Source of the DNA: Spirochaetales bacterium | Lineage (GTDB): Bacteria > Spirochaetota > Spirochaetia > B11-G9 | Assembly (NCBI GenBank): GCA_027077185.1 | Contig: JALTGJ010000223.1 | Span: 1 to 10,448, forward strand | Reading direction: 5' to 3' | DNA: 10,448 nucleotides | Shown: one piece after another, positions 6,239 to 10,448 of the stretch | How positions within the stretch are numbered: position 1 is the stretch's first letter | Layout of the letters: the number at the start of each line of letters is the position of its first letter | Program-made: the position numbers and the translations under genes | Notes under the pieces: model-generated | Databases searched by the model: none | What the model saw: only the letters and a program-made list of their open reading frames with translations | What the model was told of the DNA's origin: nothing

Positions 6239-7266
6239 GCCAGCCAGGTAAAACTGGAAATTAAATAAACAATATATATTCCAAAAAGAATAATACCATA
6301 ACGTCTGGTAACTGCTTTTTTGGCAATAAGTGTTGATCCTCTAAAAACAAGAAGAGCAAGGATCATTACAGGAAACTGAAATCTAAAAAACGATGAAGGA
6401 ACTAACAAACCTTTGGAAGTTACGGAAGCTGACACACCTACTACAAAAAGTACATTTAAAATATCCGCACCAATTATATTTCCAATGGCAAGTTCCCCAT
6501 GCCCCTTTCTGGCAGCCGTAATAGCTGTAACAAGTTCCGGAAGAGATGTCCCAAAAGCAACAAGAGTTGCAGCAATTATACTTTGGGGAATACCCACTCT
6601 TACAGCACTAATTTCTACAGTTGGTATAAGAATTTTTGAAGAAACTATTATCAGAACAATACCAGCTATCATTTTAAGAAGGACAATAAATGACGAACCA
6701 GACTCATGCTCTACTATTTCATCTACAAGAGAATCCTGAGAATTATCATTTTTCACATTTTTCATTGTAAATACTATGTAAACGATTAAAAGTAGTACAA
6801 AAACAAAGCCAATGTACTGTTGAATATTTCCATCCTTTGTAAATATTGAATCCAGGGAAAACCAGGGGATCGAAACCATCACAAGAAGTGAACCGGCACC
6901 AAACTGAAGCCAGCCCTGGAGTTTGGTTGCCTGCTTATTAAAAGAAAGGGGGGCAATAAAAGATGCAAGCCCAATAATAAGAGCTGTATCACAAATTATA
7001 GATCCAACTGCATTTCCCAAAGCAAGACCAGGATTCCCCTGAAGTGCAGCACCAACAGAAACTGCCGCTTCCGGGAGGGTTGTCCCCAAACTTACAATAG
7101 TTGCTCCAATAACCATTTTTGGGATACCCCATTTAACAGAAAGAGCAACTGCTTCGTCCACAAGAATATCAGCTCCTTTTGCAAGGACATATAAAGCAAA
7201 AGCTGCAATTAGCACCAATACAATAAGAGGGAGATTTTCCAGGCCTGATCTTAATAATTCTTCCAC
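6235..7266 (-). CDS. Na+/Ca2+ exchanger-type cation antiporter (CaCA family, YrbG-like)
   Basis: 343 residues, about 10 hydrophobic segments and two inverted alpha-repeats, the mark of the CaCA superfamily that moves Ca2+ out against Na+ (or H+) across the inner membrane. Alpha-1 is GATIVSLGTTLPE (54-66) followed by GNAVGSIICD (84-93). Alpha-2 is AATLVAFGTSLPE (232-244) followed by GNIIGADILN (262-271). In alpha-1 the usual GSNIxN reads GSIICD and in alpha-2 GADILN, so ion choice could differ from classic Na+/Ca2+ exchange. A polar, acidic loop (about 168-190) separates the halves. The start is GTG at 7266, preceded by AGGAG six bases upstream; an overlapping ATG at 7268 is in another frame and stops after five codons. 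The TGA stop overlaps an ATG at 6238, but hutH is thought to begin at 6178. First gene of the operon with hutH. Confidence 0.9.
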   Translation of the reverse strand: MEELLRSGLENLPLIVLVLIAAFALYVLAKGADILVDEAVALSVKWGIPKMVIGATIVSLGTTLPEAAVSVGAALQGNPGLALGNAVGSIICDTALIIGLASFIAPLSFNKQATKLQGWLQFGAGSLLVMVSIPWFSLDSIFTKDGNIQQYIGFVFVLLLIVYIVFTMKNVKNDNSQDSLVDEIVEHESGSSFIVLLKMIAGIVLIIVSSKILIPTVEISAVRVGIPQSIIAATLVAFGTSLPELVTAITAARKGHGELAIGNIIGADILNVLFVVGVSASVTSKGLLVPSSFFRFQFPVMILALLVFRGSTLIAKKAVTRRYGIILFGIYIVYLISSFTWLA

Positions 7267-7274
7267 ATTTTACT

Positions 7275-7301
7275 CCTATAATCGCTTACGACTAATATAG
7301 G
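7275..7301 (-). promoter_or_regulatory. hairpin overlapping the exchanger ribosome binding site
   Basis: In the RNA, CCUAUA and UAUAGG form the outer stem and UCG/CGA an inner stem with a UAAG loop. The right arm includes AGG of the Shine-Dalgarno sequence AGGAG, nine bases before the GTG start. Stable pairing would reduce translation. Confidence 0.5.
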
Positions 7302-7423
7302 TCCCCTACACTCTGCGTAGCCCATATTATCTTTTTACGAGCACTTTCCTTTGATTTATATGGATAAATTTTGTCCACACTAATTTCACGGAAAGTCTCT
7401 ATCGCTGAATGATAAAACAGGCC

Positions 7424-7443
7424 TTATATTGATATCAAAATAA
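7424..7443. repeat. 20-bp near-perfect palindrome in the divergent intergenic region
   Basis: TTATATTGATATCAAAATAA is symmetrical except for one mismatched pair (7428/7439). Its core TTGATATCAA (7429-7438) is perfect. It lies between the 11-bp inverted arms at 7407-7417 and 7457-7467, with a centre offset by a few bases, so it could be a protein-binding site rather than part of the same hairpin. Confidence 0.55.
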
Positions 7444-7475
7444 TAATTAAGAATCTTTTTATCATTCCACCTCTT

Positions 7476-7495
7476 TATTCTGTTCAGTCAGAATA
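7476..7495. promoter_or_regulatory. operator-like inverted repeat on the exchanger promoter
   Basis: TATTCTG (7476-7482) and CAGAATA (7489-7495) are exact complements with a 6-base spacer. The site covers the end of the -10 box (7493-7498) and the predicted start of transcription near 7486, a classic place for repressor binding. No regulator gene is present in the window. Confidence 0.5.
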
Positions 7496-7521
7496 CTAGG
7501 TTAGCGCAGACCCTGTGTCAA
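7493..7521 (-). promoter_or_regulatory. sigma-70-type promoter of the exchanger-hutH operon
   Basis: On the minus strand a perfect TTGACA (7521-7516) is followed after exactly 17 bases by TAGTAT (7498-7493). The next minus-strand gene is the exchanger at 7266. The predicted start of transcription is near 7486. No equally good pair was found for the plus-strand gene at 7596 in the same 329-base gap. Confidence 0.65.
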
Positions 7522-7595
7522 CACTGTTAGCTATTGAATTAATCGCATTTATATGCTTTCCTGACTAAACATTTATTTTTCATTCCGGAGGTTCC

Positions 7596-8717
7596 TTGGA
7601 AGAACATAATTTTTTTGAAACATATCATATAGATCCTCTGGCCTTCGATCATAGTGGATTAAAATGGGAAGAACTAAAAGATATATCTGATAATTATAAT
7701 ACTATTAAAAGTGAACTGGATACTGCCGGAAAGAAGATAGTTGAACAGATTCTACAGACAGAGCATGTACACTCTATTAACTACAGAGTTAAAAAAAATG
7801 AACATTTGATAGAAAAAATAATTAGAAAAACTATACAGACCCCCACTAGAAAAATTAATACAAATAATTATAAAGATGAAATAACTGACTTGATGGGTAT
7901 AAGAGCACTGCATTTATTCAAGGAAGACTGGATTCATGTTAACAATTTTATTAAAAAAAATTGGGAATTTAAAGAACCTCCCGTTGCGTATGTCCGAAAC
8001 GGAGACTCAAAAAAAATACTGGACTACTACCGGAATAATAAATGCAAGGTAGAAGAGCATCCATATGGATACAGATCAGTTCATTATATACTAAAATCAA
8101 AATATAACGATAATCAATATTTTATAGAATTACAGGTTCGTACAATTTTTGAAGAAGCATGGGGAGAAATTGATCATGCAATCCGATATCCCTATCATGC
8201 AGACAAAGAACTTTTATTCCGGCTTTCTTCTATTTTAAATAGAATCGCCGGTAGTGCAGATGAACTTGGAACATATATTCGATACTTAAAAAACCAAACA
8301 GAAAGAACAGAGAAAAATTACGCCAGAGAAATTAATAATAAAAATTCAATTATCGATAACCTAAAAAAACAGATCAATGCCCTGGGAATTGCAAATGATG
8401 AAAAGTCCAGGATAACAGAAACCCTTGATCAACTTGAAAAAGAACCTGGCAGTACTCTCGAAAACAGCGATGATCTACTTTGGCTGGATACCTTTATCCA
8501 GACTCCGTTATTTAAAAATATTTCTTCCAAAATAGAAGAAATAACAAAATCAGATCAGTTTACTCCCATCAATGTAAGTGAAAGCGATCTTGAAATTATG
8601 AAGAAGGCTCAATCTGGCTTATTTAAAATGCTCCAGGAACCCGATAAGCTAAAAGAATTATTGTCCAATGAACATGTCACAAAACTCCTTGGACAATTGG
8701 AAGATAATAATAAATAA
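7596..8717 (+). CDS. RelA/SpoT-domain protein ((p)ppGpp synthetase-like) with C-terminal coiled coil
   Basis: 373 residues. Residues about 55-205 form a RelA/SpoT nucleotide pyrophosphokinase domain, which moves pyrophosphate from ATP to GDP/GTP (or, in toxic relatives, to other acceptors such as the tRNA 3' end). Visible motifs: basic ATP-site pair R64-x-K66, metal aspartate D98 in TDLMGIRAL, G-loop tyrosine Y159 in YGYRSVH, the catalytic ELQVRT with E178, then W189 and H194. No HD hydrolase, TGS or ACT domain is present, so it is not a full RelA/Spo. It is longer than typical small alarmone synthetases (about 210) because of a predicted coiled coil (about 231-285) and an unknown C-terminal part (290-373). 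The start is TTG, supported by GGAGG four bases upstream and an in-frame stop at 7566 with no ATG between. A housekeeping alarmone enzyme or a toxic/defence version are both possible. Confidence 0.85.
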   Translation: MEEHNFFETYHIDPLAFDHSGLKWEELKDISDNYNTIKSELDTAGKKIVEQILQTEHVHSINYRVKKNEHLIEKIIRKTIQTPTRKINTNNYKDEITDLMGIRALHLFKEDWIHVNNFIKKNWEFKEPPVAYVRNGDSKKILDYYRNNKCKVEEHPYGYRSVHYILKSKYNDNQYFIELQVRTIFEEAWGEIDHAIRYPYHADKELLFRLSSILNRIAGSADELGTYIRYLKNQTERTEKNYAREINNKNSIIDNLKKQINALGIANDEKSRITETLDQLEKEPGSTLENSDDLLWLDTFIQTPLFKNISSKIEEITKSDQFTPINVSESDLEIMKKAQSGLFKMLQEPDKLKELLSNEHVTKLLGQLEDNNK

Positions 8718-8720
8718 TTT

Positions 8721-8737
8721 TTCAGGTCGAACCTGAA
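8721..8737. repeat. 7-bp hairpin between the RelA/SpoT-domain gene and permease genes
   Basis: TTCAGGT (8721-8727) and ACCTGAA (8731-8737) pair exactly around a 3-nt loop. No T-run follows, so it is not a standard terminator. It may be a processing or attenuation hairpin in a shared transcript. Confidence 0.4.
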
Positions 8738-8766
8738 TCTATCAAAGAAAAACAAAGGGAGTATCT

Positions 8767-9249
8767 ATGTATATTTTATATGCTCTAACTGCTGCTGCAA
8801 TTATCATATCATTTCTCCTTGACCGTAAAAAAACCAAAAAAGCACTTATGGTCGGGTTAAAAAAACTTTGGAAAATCACACCGACATTTACATTAGTTCT
8901 TGTTTCCGTGGCAATAGTACTCTATTTTGTACCTGATAATATGATTGTTGAATATTTGGGGAATTCAAGTTCTTACTTTGGAGTTATTACAGCTTCAATG
9001 ATTGGTTCAATAGCTGTAATGCCGGGACCAATAGTGTACCCCCTTTGTAAAATACTCCTGGAGAAAGGTGTTTCATATACTGTAATAGCTGCATTTTCAT
9101 CATCTTTGATGATGGTGGGAATTCTTACATTCCCAATAGAAAGCGCTTACTTTGGTAAAAAATTTGCGGTAATAAGAAACATTGCCAGTCTGTTTACATC
9201 ATTAATTATAGCCCTTGTATTTTCACTTGTCAGTGGTATTTTATTATGA
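8767..9249 (+). CDS. five-helix membrane protein, first half of a probable ArsP/YraQ-type permease
   Basis: 160 residues with about five hydrophobic segments: near 3-18, 37-55, 68-92, 104-122 and 138-158. The pattern PGPIVYPLCKILLEKG followed by a helix, then FPIESAYFGKKFAVIRNIAS, is shared with the next gene product. It fits, from memory, the predicted-permease family that includes ArsP and YraQ, whose full-length members are about twice this size. Some ArsP proteins export organoarsenicals; the substrate here is unknown. There is no cysteine-rich metal site. The ATG follows AAAGGGAG at good spacing. It overlaps the next gene by four bases (ATGA) and starts 49 bases after the RelA/SpoT-domain gene, so the three may be cotranscribed. 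Family assignment is moderate. Confidence 0.7.
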   Translation: MYILYALTAAAIIISFLLDRKKTKKALMVGLKKLWKITPTFTLVLVSVAIVLYFVPDNMIVEYLGNSSSYFGVITASMIGSIAVMPGPIVYPLCKILLEKGVSYTVIAAFSSSLMMVGILTFPIESAYFGKKFAVIRNIASLFTSLIIALVFSLVSGILL

Positions 9250-9779
9250 GAAGTTTAAAAAAACTTCCCATTGGGTCAATTCTGTTTACACTATTTCTTG
9301 TTTTAGCAGGAATTTCATTTTTTATTAAATTTGAACCAGGTATTGCAATTGCTAAAAATTTCGGACTTTTTTCTTTGCAAATGGTTAAGGTATTACCTGC
9401 AGTTTTTATTCTAATTGGTCTTTTTGATGTCTGGGTAAAAAGAGAAACGATTATAAAACATCTGGGTAAGGGAGGAGGTATTAAAAGTTTTGTCTGGGTA
9501 TTTCTATTAGCAGCACCAATGGCCGGTGGACTGCTTCCAGCCTTTCCAATTGCTTATACCCTGTATAAAAAAGGAGCCCGTCTTACAGTTGTATTAACTT
9601 TTCTTGGTGCTGTAGGTATTGCCCGGGCTCCAATGGTCTTTTTTGAATCGGCCTTTCTGGGGTGGAAGTTCAGCATTATCCGCATACTAGCCTCAATCCC
9701 TCTTGTAATAGTTACTGGTATTACTTTAGGAAACTCACTGGAAAAAAACGGATACATATTACCAAAAAGGAACGATTAA
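9246..9779 (+). CDS. five-helix membrane protein, second half of a probable ArsP/YraQ-type permease
   Basis: 177 residues with about five hydrophobic segments: near 9-27, 37-62, 80-107, 113-137 and 142-162. From residue 65 on it parallels the preceding protein: IIKHLGKGGG against IVEYLGNSS; PAFPIAYTLYKKGARLTVV against PGPIVYPLCKILLEKGVSYTVI; and MVFFESAFLGWKFSIIRILAS against ILTFPIESAYFGKKFAVIRNIAS. The two are paralogues from an old duplication and probably assemble as a heterodimer equal to one full-size permease. Translation is probably coupled, since its ATG lies in the stop region of the first gene and no Shine-Dalgarno sequence is visible. No terminator hairpin was seen after the stop. 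Confidence 0.7.
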   Translation: MRSLKKLPIGSILFTLFLVLAGISFFIKFEPGIAIAKNFGLFSLQMVKVLPAVFILIGLFDVWVKRETIIKHLGKGGGIKSFVWVFLLAAPMAGGLLPAFPIAYTLYKKGARLTVVLTFLGAVGIARAPMVFFESAFLGWKFSIIRILASIPLVIVTGITLGNSLEKNGYILPKRND

Positions 9780-9800
9780 AAAAGCATTAAAATCCACATC

Positions 9801-9829
9801 TTGATATTTATTTTCAGCTGTTATATATC
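9801..9829 (+). promoter_or_regulatory. candidate promoter of pepF
   Basis: TTGATA (9801-9806) and TATATC (9824-9829) are 17 bases apart in the 103-base gap before pepF. The region is AT-rich, so a chance match is possible. Confidence 0.4.
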
Positions 9830-9882
9830 TATTGAGCATATATTTTTAAACCTAAGAAATAATTTACCTTAAGGGGATAAAT

Positions 9883-10448
9883 ATGGATATGAAATGGAAT
9901 CTTGATGCTCTTTACACATCCTTTGAATCGGATATTTTCTTAAATGATATAAAAGAGCTTGATACAAATATAAAAAAACTTAACAACTGGACAGAAAAAG
10001 AGCTGATTCAATCTGCTGCAGTTCAGGATAACCATGCAGATATTGGAAATATTATCAGAAAATATCTGGACTTATATATTAACATAAGAAAGCTATATTC
10101 AGCACTATCTGCATACTCCGAACTTACTTTCAGTGTAGATGCATCCAACAATACTGCAAAAAAATATACAGAGATACTGGAACAAAAATTACCCGAAATA
10201 ACAAAAGCTGACGTACAATTTACACGCTGGCTTGCTCTGGTTAAAAATATTGATAAAGTTATTAAAAACTCTGGCCTTTTAAAGGAACACAACTTTTATT
10301 TAAAGGAACTAAAAGAGAAAAGTAAATATCTATTAACAGATAAAGAAGAGATTCTAGCATCAAAACTTAAAAACACAGGATCAAATGCATGGTCTCAGCT
10401 TTGGAATGTTCTGACATCTAAAGTAAAAGTTGAAATAGAAATTTATGG
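9883..10448 (+). CDS. pepF: oligoendopeptidase F, M3 family (N-terminal part, cut by window end)
   Basis: The frame is open for 188 codons to the window edge. The start is ATG at 9883, with AAGGGGATA just before it as ribosome binding site. The opening MDMKWNLDALYTSFESD and the later stretch SKYLLTDKEEILASKLKNTGSNAWSQLWNVLTS match the N-terminal pattern of PepF/M3B metallopeptidases (a W-x-L-x-x-LY start, then a TGS-x-AW segment). The zinc site HExxH lies in the missing C-terminal part. The family cleaves short peptides in the cytoplasm; the full protein is usually about 600 residues. It follows the permease pair by 103 bases and probably has its own promoter. Identification is good for the family; activity cannot be judged from this half. 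Confidence 0.85.
   Translation, partial: MDMKWNLDALYTSFESDIFLNDIKELDTNIKKLNNWTEKELIQSAAVQDNHADIGNIIRKYLDLYINIRKLYSALSAYSELTFSVDASNNTAKKYTEILEQKLPEITKADVQFTRWLALVKNIDKVIKNSGLLKEHNFYLKELKEKSKYLLTDKEEILASKLKNTGSNAWSQLWNVLTSKVKVEIEIY

Larger units (their letters stand above)
7267..7486 (-). promoter_or_regulatory. predicted structured 5' leader of the exchanger-hutH operon
   Basis: If the promoter at 7493-7521 is used, the mRNA has a leader of about 220 nt. It contains four exact pairings: GAATGATAAAA (7407-7417) with 7457-7467, 11 bp; ACTTTCC (7343-7349) with GGAAAGT (7390-7396), 7 bp; ATTTAT (7354-7359) with ATAAAT (7364-7369), a 6-bp stem with a 4-nt loop inside the previous one; and CCTATA (7275-7280) with TATAGG (7296-7301), 6 bp, capped by TCG/CGA. 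The last stem takes up three of the five bases of the AGGAG ribosome binding site (7273-7277). I do not recognise a known riboswitch class. The pairings are seen; regulatory function is inferred. Confidence 0.45.

Noticed and set aside
6413..6739. Plus-strand frame opposite the exchanger gene
   Set aside because: It mirrors the conserved alpha-2 repeat on the other strand and has no own translation signals.
7267..7486. Known Mn2+ (yybP-ykoY) or other riboswitch in the exchanger leader
   Set aside because: Cation transporters often carry such elements, but the conserved loop sequences I know are not present. It is described only as an unclassified structured leader.
10023..10292. Minus-strand frame opposite pepF
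   Set aside because: It is antisense to a recognisable M3 peptidase N-terminus and lacks support.

Overview
This is a low-GC bacterial window. It holds ten genes, nine of them complete, with a few structured non-coding stretches. Nothing in it fixes the host species. The gene mix (a UmuD'-like/UmuC pair, a lone histidine ammonia-lyase, an M3 oligoendopeptidase, a long alarmone-synthetase-like protein and half-size permeases) would fit a low-GC spirochaete or clostridium-like anaerobe. That is a weak inference. No rRNA, tRNA, CRISPR array or transposase gene was seen.

Left end (1-1530): an AT-rich minus-strand pair. A 62-residue unknown protein overlaps by one base a RhuM-family protein whose C-terminal half looks like a phospholipase-D-type domain with an altered HKD motif (HxR instead of HxK). 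Inside that gene lies a 27-nt perfect palindrome. Upstream comes a 400-base gene-free stretch with a GC-rich nested hairpin element, which looks like a dispersed repeat, followed by two more inverted repeats that lead to the next gene.

Middle: a plus-strand MATE exporter (1531-2904) converges on a minus-strand umuD'-umuC operon (4513-2970). The UmuD homologue begins close to the normal self-cleavage site and lacks both catalytic residues, so it appears to be made directly in an already-processed form. Its promoter is so close to the ATG that the mRNA may be leaderless, and a dyad overlaps that promoter. Upstream on the same strand are hutH and a Na+/Ca2+-type cation exchanger. A heptanucleotide tandem repeat separates these two and supplies the purine-rich ribosome binding region of hutH. 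The exchanger-hutH unit has a good promoter (TTGACA-N17-TAGTAT) with a dyad over its -10/start region. This predicts a leader of about 220 nt with several stems, the last of which covers part of the ribosome binding site.

Right end (7596-10448): plus-strand genes. They are a RelA/SpoT-domain protein with a coiled-coil C-terminal extension and a TTG start, two overlapping five-helix membrane proteins that resemble each other and look like the two halves of an ArsP/YraQ-type permease, and the first 188 codons of pepF, cut by the window end.

The most notable items are the pre-processed, catalytically dead UmuD', the structured leader before the exchanger-hutH operon, the palindrome inside the RhuM gene, the alarmone-synthetase-like protein beside a split permease, and the heptamer repeat.
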